A program made the position numbers and the translations under genes. A model generated the notes under the pieces. It did not search any database and was not told where the DNA came from. It worked only from the letters and a program-made list of their open reading frames with translations. Positions 55,988 through 64,000 of a DNA stretch of 64,000 nt are shown one piece after another; within the stretch, counting starts at the first letter, position 1; the number at the start of each line of letters is the position of its first letter. This DNA is from Halomonas sp. DQ26W (GTDB taxonomy: Bacteria; Pseudomonadota; Gammaproteobacteria; Pseudomonadales; Halomonadaceae): the NCBI RefSeq assembly GCF_003339685.1, contig NZ_QPKI01000005.1, positions 62,001-126,000 on the forward strand. Direction: 5' to 3'.

Positions 55988-56926
55988 ATGTTCTATTTAG
56001 CCAACCGCCTGGTGCAGGGCCTGATCGTGATCCTGGCTGCCCTGACCCTGGCCTTTCTGATGATGTTCGTCATCGGTGATCCGGCGCTGATGTATGTCGG
56101 CCCCGATGCGTCGGCAGAGGTCCTGGAAGCCTACCGGGTTTCGCTAGGCTTCGATCGCCCGCTGATCGTGCAATACTTCGAATTCATGCGCAGTGCCGTA
56201 CAGCTGGACTTCGGCGTTTCCTACCGTCACCGGGTCGATGTCGTGCCGATCATCGGTGAACGCCTGCTGCGCTCTGCGGAACTGGCCCTTCCCGCCATGT
56301 TTCTCGCCGCTCTCGTTTCGATCCCCGTCGGAGTGATCAGCGCCGTACATCGCAACTCCTGGATCGACTATGTGGCCCGTTTCACTGCCCTGATCGGTCA
56401 GGCCGCTCCCAACTTCTGGGTCGGCATCATGGCCATCCTGTTCTTCTCGTCCTACCTGGGCATCCTGCCCTCATCCGGCCGCGCCGATCCCGGCTCGTCG
56501 ATCCTGGTGCAGTCCCGCCACATCCTGATGCCCATGATCATCCTGTCGTTGATGCCCATGGCCTACCTGACCCGGATGATGCGCTCCACCGTGTTGGAGG
56601 TGATCAACGAGGATTATGTGCGCACGGCGCGCGCCAAGGGGCTCAGCGAAACCAAGGTCATATACGTGCACGCCCTGCGCAATGCACTGATTCCCTACAT
56701 CACTCTCTATGCCCTGCAGTTTGGCTGGATCCTCGCCGGTTCCATGGTCATCGAGACCGTCTTTGCCTGGCCCGGCTTCGGGCGCCTGCTGATGGATTCC
56801 ATCCGCATGCTCGACATTCCCGTCGTGGCGGCAGGCCTGACGACTGTCGCAGCACTCTACATTGGCCTCAATCTGCTGGCCGACATGCTCTATACCCTGC
56901 TGGATCCTAGGGTCGTGAATCGTTGA
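55988..56926 (+). CDS. Dpp-type ABC permease (DppB-like)
   Basis: A 312-residue permease with the DppB signature: N-terminal MFYLANRLVQGLIVILAAL, FMMFVIGDPALMYVGPDAS, then LGFDRPLIVQYFEF and the EAA loop (RTARAKGLSETKVIYVHALRNAL in pieces). Six membrane segments. Completes the importer; its separation from DppC by the binding-protein gene is unusual. Start ATG 55988. Confidence 0.93.
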   Translation: MFYLANRLVQGLIVILAALTLAFLMMFVIGDPALMYVGPDASAEVLEAYRVSLGFDRPLIVQYFEFMRSAVQLDFGVSYRHRVDVVPIIGERLLRSAELALPAMFLAALVSIPVGVISAVHRNSWIDYVARFTALIGQAAPNFWVGIMAILFFSSYLGILPSSGRADPGSSILVQSRHILMPMIILSLMPMAYLTRMMRSTVLEVINEDYVRTARAKGLSETKVIYVHALRNALIPYITLYALQFGWILAGSMVIETVFAWPGFGRLLMDSIRMLDIPVVAAGLTTVAALYIGLNLLADMLYTLLDPRVVNR

Positions 56927-56975
56927 ACGGATCCGAAGCGTCAAACAACCACAAGACAGACCAAGGAGAAAGATC

Positions 56976-57923
56976 ATGGCGGAACGTGTAGCAATGATCG
57001 GAAGCGGCATTATCGGACGTGCCTTTGCCATCTGCTTTTCGCGTGGTGGCTACGAAGTCACCCTTTATGACCCCACGGATGGCGTGGCAGAGAAAGCCAT
57101 CCCGCTGATGCGCGAGACGGTGGCCGACCTTGAGCAGAATGGTCTGCTCAACGGTCGCACCACCGATGATGTGATGAGCCGGATGATCCCGGTCAAGACC
57201 ATGGAGGAAGCCGTTGAAGGGGCGATCCATGTCCAGGAAAACGCTCCGGAAGTGCTGGAGCTCAAGCGTGAGCTGTTCGCCACGCTCGACAAGATCGCTC
57301 CCAAGGATGCCGTACTGGCCAGCTCGTCCTCTTCCATCGTGACCTCCAAGTTCACCGAGGAACTCGAGGGCCGTCACCGCTGCATGATCGTCCATCCCAC
57401 CAACCCGCCCTATGTGGTGACGATTCTCGAGCTGGTTCCTGCTCCCTGGACAGACCCTGAGGTTACCCAGAAGACCCGCGAGCGCCTCGAAGCGATGGGC
57501 ATGTCACCCATTACCCTGCACAAGGAGGTCACTGGCTTCATCATGAATCGCTTCCAATCGCCGATTCTCCAGGAGGCATTTCGCCTTGTCGCGATGGGTG
57601 TGGTGTCTCCCGAAGATGTGGATAAGGCGATGTCGGAAGGCATCAGCCAGAGGTGGTCGTTCATCGGTCCACTGGAAGTTGGCGATCTCAATGCGCCCAA
57701 CGGCTTCAAGGAGTACGCCGAAAAATATGAGGCCATGAACCGCAACATCGCCATGGAGCAGCGCGACCTGGTGCCCTGGGCCGGCCCGCTGCTGGACTAC
57801 ATCGACAAGAATTTTCGCGAGCGGGTGCCGATGGACCAGCACAAGGCACGTCAGCAATGGCGTGACCGCCGGCTGATGGCCCTGGCGGTGCACAAGAAGT
57901 GGGCCAACGAGAATATCAAGTAG
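56976..57923 (+). CDS. 3-hydroxyacyl-CoA dehydrogenase family, lambda-crystallin type
   Basis: A 315-residue NAD-dependent dehydrogenase of the lambda-crystallin/L-gulonate 3-dehydrogenase/L-carnitine dehydrogenase group. The NAD motif is GSGIIGRAFA. SSSSSIVTS and the catalytic His in IVHPTNPPYVV with Glu in LELVPAPWT are visible, and NRFQSPILQEAFRLV follows. These enzymes act on free beta-hydroxy acids instead of CoA esters. AAGGAG precedes ATG 56976. Within this operon it probably oxidises the imported compound. Confidence 0.88.
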   Translation: MAERVAMIGSGIIGRAFAICFSRGGYEVTLYDPTDGVAEKAIPLMRETVADLEQNGLLNGRTTDDVMSRMIPVKTMEEAVEGAIHVQENAPEVLELKRELFATLDKIAPKDAVLASSSSSIVTSKFTEELEGRHRCMIVHPTNPPYVVTILELVPAPWTDPEVTQKTRERLEAMGMSPITLHKEVTGFIMNRFQSPILQEAFRLVAMGVVSPEDVDKAMSEGISQRWSFIGPLEVGDLNAPNGFKEYAEKYEAMNRNIAMEQRDLVPWAGPLLDYIDKNFRERVPMDQHKARQQWRDRRLMALAVHKKWANENIK

Positions 57924-57968
57924 TGGCCAATTCCCTGCCGCTACTGCAATCCACATGAGGAGCAAGCA

Positions 57969-58352
57969 ATGCGACTGGTACACACCATGATCCGCGTGGA
58001 AAACCTCGACGAGTCCATCGACTTCTATACCCAGAAGATCGGACTGGAGCTCGTGGCCAGGGAGGAACTGCCCGGCAACGATGCCACCATCGCCTTCCTG
58101 CGCGAGCCCAACAGCGGCCATGAGATCGAACTGACCTACAACCATGACGGCCGCTCCTATGACCTCGGCGACGGCTACGGTCACATGGCCTTCGATGTGG
58201 TCAGCGTCGACGACACCTATGAAGAGTGGAAGTCGCGTGGCGTCGAGTTCTCGCTATCGCCCAAGACCATGCAGAACGGGATGCGCATCGCCTTTGCCGT
58301 CGACCCGACGGGCTACAAGCTGGAGCTTCGGGAGATGCCGCAAATGGCCTGA
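57969..58352 (+). CDS. VOC-family protein, GloA-like
   Basis: A 127-residue glyoxalase I-like protein. It has LVHTMIRVENLDESIDFYTQ in pieces, the metal His near residue 5, GHMAFDV with the second His, Glu in EIELTYN, and the final Glu in YKLELREM. This is the full set of Ni/Zn glyoxalase ligands. It may detoxify methylglyoxal-like by-products of the island's pathway, or act on a pathway intermediate. AGGAG lies before ATG 57969. Confidence 0.88.
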   Translation: MRLVHTMIRVENLDESIDFYTQKIGLELVAREELPGNDATIAFLREPNSGHEIELTYNHDGRSYDLGDGYGHMAFDVVSVDDTYEEWKSRGVEFSLSPKTMQNGMRIAFAVDPTGYKLELREMPQMA

Positions 58353-58434
58353 TGGCTGTTCCCCTCGAGCCTGTCGTCTCGGCTGACAACAAGGTGGCCA
58401 CTCCACAGGGGTGGCCATGACAAGAGGACCTAGT

Positions 58435-59400
58435 ATGCAGCTCGACAAACAAACCCTGCTGACCGCTTACCGGAGCATGGCCACCATCCGCGCCTTCGAG
58501 GAGAAGGTGCATGAGGTCTTTGCCAAAGGCGAAATCCCCGGCTTTGCCCACCTCTATGCAGGCGAGGAGGCGTCCGGCGTCGGTATATGCCTGCATCTCA
58601 ACGATGCGGACTACATCACCAGCACCCACCGGGGTCACGGGCATGCCATCGCCAAGGGCTGCGACGTTCCCGCCATGATGGCTGAGCTCTATGGCAAGCG
58701 AACCGGCCTGTGCCTGGGCAAGGGTGGGTCCATGCACATAGCCGACCTCGACAAGGGCATGATGGGTGCCAACGGCATCGTCGGCGGTGGCCCGCCACTG
58801 GCCTGTGGCGCAGCCTTCAGCGCCAGAATGCTGAAGACCAATGGCGTGGTGGTCTCCTTTCTGGGCGACGGCGCCATCAATGAGGGCTCGACCATGGAGG
58901 CCATGAACATGGCCAAGGTCTTCAACCTGCCGGTGATCTTTGCCATCGAAGACAACGAGTACGGGCAGGCCACCGCCAGCGCCTGGTCGGTAGCCGGCAG
59001 CATGACAAAACGTGCCGCAGGCTTCGATATCCCCACCACCCTGGTAGATGGCTTTGACTTCTTCGACGTCCACCAGGCGGCGGGGGCAGCGATCGACAAG
59101 GCGCGCAGCGGCGACGGGCCCCAGCTTCTGCATATCAAGCTCTATCGCTACTATGGCCACTTCGAGGGCGATGCCACCACCTATCGTGGCAAGGGGGAAC
59201 TGGACAAGGTCAAGGATACCAAGGATTGCCTGGTTCGCTTCCGTAACGACTTGACCAGCGAGCACGGCATAGCCGATTCGGACCTCGAGCAGATCGACGC
59301 TGAGATCGCCTCACTGATCAAGCAATCGGTAGACGATGCCCGCCAGGCCGAGCCGCCGCGGGAAGAGGATCTCCACACCAACGTCTACGTATCCTATTGA
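58435..59400 (+). CDS. Thiamine-dependent dehydrogenase E1 alpha (AcoA-like)
   Basis: A 321-residue alpha subunit of a 2-oxoacid/acetoin dehydrogenase-type E1. The TPP motif GDGAINEG continues to the Asn of IEDNEYGQ. GGSMHIAD and TSTHRGHGHAIAKG are conserved family segments, and the final LHTNVYVSY is typical. AGAGGA precedes ATG 58435. It pairs with the beta subunit 9 bases downstream. Acetoin is the usual substrate of the nearest enzymes, but acetoin operons also have an E2 core, absent here. Confidence 0.92.
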   Translation: MQLDKQTLLTAYRSMATIRAFEEKVHEVFAKGEIPGFAHLYAGEEASGVGICLHLNDADYITSTHRGHGHAIAKGCDVPAMMAELYGKRTGLCLGKGGSMHIADLDKGMMGANGIVGGGPPLACGAAFSARMLKTNGVVVSFLGDGAINEGSTMEAMNMAKVFNLPVIFAIEDNEYGQATASAWSVAGSMTKRAAGFDIPTTLVDGFDFFDVHQAAGAAIDKARSGDGPQLLHIKLYRYYGHFEGDATTYRGKGELDKVKDTKDCLVRFRNDLTSEHGIADSDLEQIDAEIASLIKQSVDDARQAEPPREEDLHTNVYVSY

Positions 59401-59409
59401 GGGGGCATC

Positions 59410-60420
59410 ATGTCCAGAAAAAGTTATCGCCAAGCGATCAACGAGGCGCTGCGCGACGAGATGCGTCGCGATCCCACGGTCTTCGTGATCGGCGAGGATA
59501 TCGTCGGTGGCATGGGCGCCCCGGGTGACCAGGATGCCTGGGGGGGCGTACTGGGGGTGACCAAGGGGCTGGCACCGGAATTCGGTCGCGAGCGCGTCAT
59601 GGATACCCCGATCAGCGAGATGGCCTATATCGGGGCGGCAGCGGGAGCAGCGGCCACCGGTACGCGCCCGGTCGCCGAGCTAATGTTCGTGGATTTCATG
59701 GGAACCTGCTTCGACCAGGTGCTGAACCAGGCGGCGAAGTTCCGCTACATGTTCGGTGGCAAGGCCAAGACCCCAATGGTGATTCGCACCATGTATGGCG
59801 CCGGCTTGAGTGCGGCAGCACAGCATAGCCAGTGTCTCTACCCCATCTTCACCCATGTGCCGGGCATCAAGGTGGTGATCCCTTCCTCGCCACATGACGC
59901 CAAGGGTCTGCTGACCCAGGCGATCCGCGATGACGACCCGGTCATCTTCTTTGAACACAAGTTCCTGTATGACGACAAGGGCGAAGTCCCCGATGAGCCC
60001 TATACGATCCCCTTCGGAGAGGCGAACCTCACCCGCGAAGGTGATGACGTGACCATCGTGGCCCTCGGGCGCATGGTGAAGCTGGCCAATGAAGCAGCCG
60101 ACCAACTCGCCGACCAAGGCATTCACTGCACGGTGCTCGACCCCCGCACCACGTCGCCGCTAGACGAAGAAGCAATTCTGACCAGCGTGCGTCGCACCGG
60201 TCGCCTGGTGGTAGTCGACGAGGCCTCGCCGCGCTGCAATATCGGCACCGATATCTCGGCGCTGGTGGCGGAGCAGGCCTTCGACGCGCTCAAGGGACCG
60301 ATACGCCTGGTCTCGCCCCCGCATACGCCCGTGCCGTTCTCACCGGCACTGGAAGCCCACTACATCCCGTCCGTTGAGCGCATCCGCGATACGGCCCGGT
60401 CACTGGTAGAGGGTGCATGA
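59410..60420 (+). CDS. Thiamine-dependent dehydrogenase E1 beta (AcoB-like)
   Basis: A 336-residue beta subunit with the transketolase pyrimidine-binding domain (FVIGEDIVGGMGAPGDQDAW, conserved Glu for TPP activation in GED) and the C-terminal domain (TVLDPRTTSPLDEEAI). It ends with HTPVPFSPALEAHYIPS, typical of AcoB/PdhB. Its stop overlaps the lipoyl protein start (ATGATG), so they are coupled. Together with the alpha subunit it forms the decarboxylating or cleaving component. Confidence 0.93.
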   Translation: MSRKSYRQAINEALRDEMRRDPTVFVIGEDIVGGMGAPGDQDAWGGVLGVTKGLAPEFGRERVMDTPISEMAYIGAAAGAAATGTRPVAELMFVDFMGTCFDQVLNQAAKFRYMFGGKAKTPMVIRTMYGAGLSAAAQHSQCLYPIFTHVPGIKVVIPSSPHDAKGLLTQAIRDDDPVIFFEHKFLYDDKGEVPDEPYTIPFGEANLTREGDDVTIVALGRMVKLANEAADQLADQGIHCTVLDPRTTSPLDEEAILTSVRRTGRLVVVDEASPRCNIGTDISALVAEQAFDALKGPIRLVSPPHTPVPFSPALEAHYIPSVERIRDTARSLVEGA

Positions 60421-60719
60421 TGTCGGAACGAATTACTGCCCTGACGCTGCCCAAATGGGGCCTGTCGATGCAGGATGGCTGCATTTCCACCTGGCACGTC
60501 GAAGAGGGTGCCGAAGTGTCGCGTGGCGACGAGATCGTCGACATCGAGACCGAGAAGATCAACAACACCTTTGAAGCGCCAGCCAGCGGTGTACTGCGCC
60601 GCCGGCTCGCCAAGGAGGGCGACGAGATAAAGGTAGGCGCCCTGTTCGGCATCATTGCCGAGGCGGACGTCGGCGATGACGAGATCGATCGATTCATTGA
60701 GGCGTTCGACGCGCCCTGA
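60417..60719 (+). CDS. Free-standing lipoyl-domain protein
   Basis: A 100-residue protein that is a complete lipoyl domain (residues 5-80) plus a short acidic tail. The lipoylated Lys is Lys46 or 47 in IVDIETEKINN, and the turn is EGAEVSRGDEI. It is the N-terminal lipoyl domain of AcoC-type E2 proteins without the peripheral-subunit-binding and acyltransferase parts. The start overlaps the AcoB stop; ATG 60420 is equally possible. It would carry the acyl or reduced group from the E1 pair to an unidentified acceptor. Confidence 0.88.
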   Translation: MMSERITALTLPKWGLSMQDGCISTWHVEEGAEVSRGDEIVDIETEKINNTFEAPASGVLRRRLAKEGDEIKVGALFGIIAEADVGDDEIDRFIEAFDAP

Positions 60720-60758
60720 TGTCGTGGTCGACAGCGAGTCAGCTGTTTCAGACCTGAA

Positions 60759-60795
60759 CCTGCCATCGCGCCATTCCAGCTGTGGCAGGGTTTTT
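60759..60795 (+). terminator. Weak terminator-like hairpin after the lipoyl gene
   Basis: CCTGCCA and TGGCAGG form a 7-bp stem with a 17-base loop, followed by five Ts. It sits between the lipoyl gene and the unknown gene. It could partially end transcription or attenuate the last gene. Confidence 0.4.
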
Positions 60796-60839
60796 CCCTC
60801 TGCAGGTCTTTTCCTGCCAGCAATTAGGACACTGACGCC

Positions 60840-61574
60840 ATGGCGCAATATCTGACAGATTTTTCCGACTACCCCACCGGCGAGGCGCCGGCCGACTGGC
60901 GAGATGCCTGGATTCCCGGTGAGCATCGAATCGAGGTCCTGGAAGCGCCAGATGCCATCGGTGGCAAGCTGCTGAGGCATCAGATAAATACCAATAACCG
61001 ACGCGCCTGGGCCTGGGAGCGGGTGCCTCGGGGAGCCGCGAGCTATGAGGTGCTGACCCGCATGCGCAGCACCAGCGGCGATGCGCGGCTTGGGGTCATC
61101 GTGCGGGGCGATGGCGAAGGCGTACGTGGTACCGAGCAGGGCGTGACCTGCGAATTGTTCAAGGGCGCCAATCATGGCCTGGTGATGCACGAAGCGCCCA
61201 AGCTCGAACAACGCCAGACCCTGTTCCTTATCGTCTATAACCCGGAGGGTGAAGCCCAACGTGGCCCCGAGCGGCCCCATGGCGTGGCGCGAATCTGGGG
61301 AGAGAGCTTCTTTCCCTGGGAGCCCAACGCCTGGTGCTGGCTGCGCGTTCGCGTCGAGGCGGTTGACGGTGCGCTGCAGGTGAAGGCCAGAGCATGGCGG
61401 GACGGCGAGACAGAGCCGGACTGGTGGCACTACGACGTGGAGGATATCGAGCCGGAGCACGTGGGCGCCAACGGCTGGGTAGGGATTACCGGACAGAAAG
61501 AGTCAGGCACCCGGGAGTACGATGTTTTCTCCGTTGGCACTGAAGGGGACCAAGCACCGATGCCACTTAGGTAA
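60840..61574 (+). CDS. Unknown protein with concanavalin-like (LamG-type) fold features
   Basis: A 244-residue protein without signal peptide, membrane segment or lipobox, so presumably cytoplasmic. The pattern LTDFSDYPTGEAPADWRDAW, YEVLTRMRSTSGDARLGVIV, NAWCWLRVRVEAVDGALQVK and GWVGITGQKESGTREYDVFSVG is that of a jelly-roll (LamG/3-keto-disaccharide-hydrolase-like) domain. I do not recognise a family or catalytic residues. It is the last gene before the AcoR-type regulator and may act on, or sense, the substrate. AGGA precedes ATG 60840. Confidence 0.6.
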   Translation: MAQYLTDFSDYPTGEAPADWRDAWIPGEHRIEVLEAPDAIGGKLLRHQINTNNRRAWAWERVPRGAASYEVLTRMRSTSGDARLGVIVRGDGEGVRGTEQGVTCELFKGANHGLVMHEAPKLEQRQTLFLIVYNPEGEAQRGPERPHGVARIWGESFFPWEPNAWCWLRVRVEAVDGALQVKARAWRDGETEPDWWHYDVEDIEPEHVGANGWVGITGQKESGTREYDVFSVGTEGDQAPMPLR

Positions 61575-61779
61575 TTCGAGTATGTCGTGGGCGGATCAAT
61601 AAGACGATGATGCGATAAAAGGGATATTACAAACACATGACATGGCAAATATCTTACGTATACACCTAAACTTCATGCATGGTTAACTTCCCAAGAGCAA
61701 ACCCTTCTATGTATTGTTACATAATAACAAAGATATTGGGCAGTCGGCTGTTGTGCTGCCCAGTGAAGAGGAGCACGCC

Positions 61780-63804
61780 ATGCTTTTCGCGGATGATAGC
61801 GAGCGGCTGTCGCTTATTTCCAGCGGCTCAACGAGCAAGCTTGCGGCACGAGGTCTGTCGCAGCAGGAACTGATCGAGCGCTCCTGGGAGCGGTGCCGTG
61901 AGGCTGGCCTGTCACCCAGCGATCAGCCCGACCTGGATTACGTCAGCCAGGTGGAGCTGCGCCAGGAGCGCGAGCGCCTCGACGTCATTCGTCGCATCGC
62001 CCGCGCCGAACTCGACCTGCTCTACGGCCAGATCGCCGGCACGCGCTTCGCCGTGGCATTGGCCAATGAAAATGGCTTGATCATGGATGCCCGGGCCGAT
62101 CAAGACTTCAAGCGCGTGGCCCGCGAGCGCAATATCCGGCTCGGTTCACTGTGGCGCGAATCGCTGCAGGGCACCAATGCGCTGGGTACCTGTGCGCTGG
62201 CCCGGCACCCGGTGCTGGTGCATGCCGGCGAGCACTATCTGGACCGCTACAAGACTCTGACCTGCGCGGCGGCGCCGGTTTTCGACCCTGCCGGGCGCAT
62301 CATCGCCATTCTCGATGCCTCATCGGACTCCTGCCCGCGGCCGCCCCACACCCTGGCACTGGTGAACTTCTCCGCCAAGACTATCGAGATGGGGTATTTC
62401 CGCGATCACTATCAAGATCAGCTGATCCTCTCCTTCCACAGCCGGCGCGAGTACCGCTATACGGTGAGTGCGGGCCTGATTGCCCTGGACACCAGTGGCC
62501 AGCTGCTGGCCGCCAACCGACAAGCCCTGTTCATCCTGGATGGTATGCAGCTTGCGGAGGGCAATCATTTCAACGACATCTTCACCACTCCCTTCGGCAC
62601 TGTAATCGACCGGGTGCTGGCCGAGGGGGAGGTCATGGTGGCGGACCATGTGGGAAGCCACTATTTTCTGACCATCGAGAATACCAACCGCCTGCAGACC
62701 ACGCATACCCTTCAGCCCCAGCCGGGGGAAGATCCATCGCCCACGCTTGGCGAGGACAACTCCGAGGTGGCTACCGCCCGCTCCGGCGTCTCCACTGCAC
62801 AAGACCCCTGCCATGGGTCTCGTTTCGTGGCCAACGATCCCCACCTGATCGAACGACTCAAATACCTCACCAATGCCGTGAAACGCTCCCTGCCAATCCT
62901 CATCACCGGGGAGACCGGCACCGGCAAGGAGGTCTTCGCCAAGCACATTCACCAGACCAGCGGACGGGCGGGAAATTTCGTGCCGGTCAACTGCGGTGCC
63001 ATTCCGGAAAACCTGGTGGAAGCGGAGCTGTTCGGCTACGTGGATGGCGCCTACACTGGCTCGCGCAAGGGTGGTGCCGACGGCCTCTTCCATCAGGCCC
63101 ACGGCGGCACCATCTTCCTGGATGAGTTGGGCGAACTGCCGCTCGCGTCCCAGGTCAAGCTGCTACGGGTACTAGACACCCGTCGCTACCGCCCGGTGGG
63201 GGGTGCCCAGGACGTCAAGGTGGATATTCAGTTGGTGGCGGCCACCAATGCCAACCTTCAGCAAGCCGTGCAGATGGGTGCCTTCCGCTCCGACCTGTTC
63301 TATCGCCTCAGCACAATCTCGATCCAGCTGCCCAACATCCGCGAGCGCTCCGACTTCGTGGACCTGGCCGAGTACATCCTCGCCAAGGTCGACCCCGGGG
63401 TGAGGCTGACCCGCTGCGGGCTGGATGAGCTGCTGCAACACGACTGGCCGGGGAATATCCGCGAGCTGCGCAACTTTCTCACCCGCATGGTCGTGCTCAA
63501 CGACGGTGAAAAAATCACCCGCAAGGAGGTCCAGGCCACCTTCGAGATGGCCGATCTGATCGGGATACCCGAACCACATCGCCAGCCACCGGCGGATCCT
63601 GCGTCGTCGCCCTCCCCGGAGCGGCCGGCTGCGGCATCCTCGACGCCGGAATCGGGTCAGTCCACGCACCTGGCCAGGCAGCGCTTGCTGGCCGAGCGGA
63701 TCCAGCGGGCCTGCGTGCAGCACCTCTACAACGTATCGAAAGTGGCGCGGGAAGTCGGAGTATCGCGCAGCACGGTCTACAAGTACCTCAAGCAAACCCG
63801 CTGA
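61780..63804 (+). CDS. acoR: AcoR-type sigma-54-dependent activator
   Basis: A 674-residue enhancer-binding protein. N-terminal AcoR-type sensor region with a GAF domain (about 55-190: SLQGTNALGTCALARHPVLV, AAPVFDPAGRIIAILDASS), a PAS-like segment (about 230-320), AAA+ (about 350-595) with Walker A GETGTGKE, GAFTGA loop variant GAYTGS and Walker B GTIFLDELGE, and a Fis-type HTH (VAREVGVSRSTVYKYL). GAGGAG lies 7 bases before ATG 61780. It probably activates the sigma-54 promoters at 48943 and 50097 in response to the island's substrate. Confidence 0.9.
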   Translation: MLFADDSERLSLISSGSTSKLAARGLSQQELIERSWERCREAGLSPSDQPDLDYVSQVELRQERERLDVIRRIARAELDLLYGQIAGTRFAVALANENGLIMDARADQDFKRVARERNIRLGSLWRESLQGTNALGTCALARHPVLVHAGEHYLDRYKTLTCAAAPVFDPAGRIIAILDASSDSCPRPPHTLALVNFSAKTIEMGYFRDHYQDQLILSFHSRREYRYTVSAGLIALDTSGQLLAANRQALFILDGMQLAEGNHFNDIFTTPFGTVIDRVLAEGEVMVADHVGSHYFLTIENTNRLQTTHTLQPQPGEDPSPTLGEDNSEVATARSGVSTAQDPCHGSRFVANDPHLIERLKYLTNAVKRSLPILITGETGTGKEVFAKHIHQTSGRAGNFVPVNCGAIPENLVEAELFGYVDGAYTGSRKGGADGLFHQAHGGTIFLDELGELPLASQVKLLRVLDTRRYRPVGGAQDVKVDIQLVAATNANLQQAVQMGAFRSDLFYRLSTISIQLPNIRERSDFVDLAEYILAKVDPGVRLTRCGLDELLQHDWPGNIRELRNFLTRMVVLNDGEKITRKEVQATFEMADLIGIPEPHRQPPADPASSPSPERPAAASSTPESGQSTHLARQRLLAERIQRACVQHLYNVSKVAREVGVSRSTVYKYLKQTR

Positions 63805-63861
63805 CCGGCTAGTCAATGCCGGCCTTTCACTACACTCGTACACAACGACAATATCGAGGTC

Positions 63862-64000
63862 ATGATGCGCTATCGACAGTTCGGTAACAGCGACCTTCAG
63901 CTATCGGAAATCTGTTTTGGTGCCATGCGATTCACCAGCACCGCCTCCCATGTCACCCTCACCGAGTCCCACGACCGTGAGCAGGAGGAAGCACAGAATC
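63862..64000 (+). CDS. Aldo/keto reductase, N-terminal fragment (runs off window)
   Basis: The first 46 residues (ATG 63862, or ATG 63865, GAGGT upstream) read MMRYRQFGNSDLQLSEICFG and then AMRFTSTASH. This is the first strand and NADPH-loop entry of the aldo/keto reductase family, normally M-x-x-R-x-L-G-x-S-x-L-x-V-S. The remainder lies outside the window. It may belong to the same island, but the gap after the activator gene makes that uncertain. Confidence 0.75.
   Translation, partial: MMRYRQFGNSDLQLSEICFGAMRFTSTASHVTLTESHDREQEEAQN

Overview
This looks like chromosomal DNA of a GC-rich, aerobic, Gram-negative gammaproteobacterium. The Lgt, LpxL/HtrB-type acyltransferase and RND adaptor genes show an outer membrane. 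The style of the TRAP, Dpp, cyanase and acyl-CoA genes suggests a Halomonadaceae-type halophile, but that is an inference from gene content. No rRNA, tRNA, transposase, integrase or CRISPR array was seen.

Layout. 1-463: start of an RND efflux adaptor (minus strand, runs off the window). 700-1638: alpha/beta hydrolase. 1635-7563: a cyanate module, with a PAS/sigma-54 activator divergent from an NrtABC-like ABC transporter and cyanase (cynS); a candidate -24/-12 promoter and a palindrome lie between them. 7529-8435: fructosamine-kinase gene broken at a run of ten Cs. 8714-11575: an ACP/acyl-AMP-ligase/acyltransferase fusion. 12020-14942: a TRAP transporter. 15302-16606: two Nudix hydrolases. 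16640-19526: overlapping 2OG oxygenase, PAS histidine kinase and FixJ-type regulator. 19600-20123: decayed desaturase joined to the tail of a cytochrome c. 20193-23829: L,D-transpeptidase, cardiolipin synthase and lgt.

23867-31166 is a copper island: BNR-repeat lipoprotein, an internally deleted multicopper oxidase, Met-rich Spy-like protein, Cu+ P-type ATPase with unusual metal-binding domains, DUF411 protein and several small secreted or membrane proteins, one only 50 residues long. 31348-32899: YtoQ and a DMT exporter. 32977-39301 (minus): an acyl-CoA catabolic operon (dehydrogenase, ligase, 3-hydroxyacyl-CoA dehydrogenase, AcuI-type reductase, crotonase). 39456-43615: MFS transporter, methyltransferase, VOC protein, small membrane protein and LpxL-like acyltransferase. 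43704-46517: TPP riboswitch, tenA, thiC, terminator. 46752-48002: an orphan CARF/DUF1887 protein whose stop codon lies inside a 19-bp tandem repeat.

48827-63804 is the most unusual block. It appears to be a sigma-54-driven catabolic island. It holds two well-formed -24/-12 promoters that share an upstream box, a D-2-hydroxyacid dehydrogenase, an alcohol dehydrogenase, a complete Dpp-type ABC importer, a lambda-crystallin-type 3-hydroxyacyl-CoA dehydrogenase, a VOC protein, AcoAB-like E1 subunits with a free-standing lipoyl protein but no E2 core, a protein of unknown function, and an AcoR-type activator. Its substrate cannot be named from sequence. The window ends in the start of an aldo/keto reductase.
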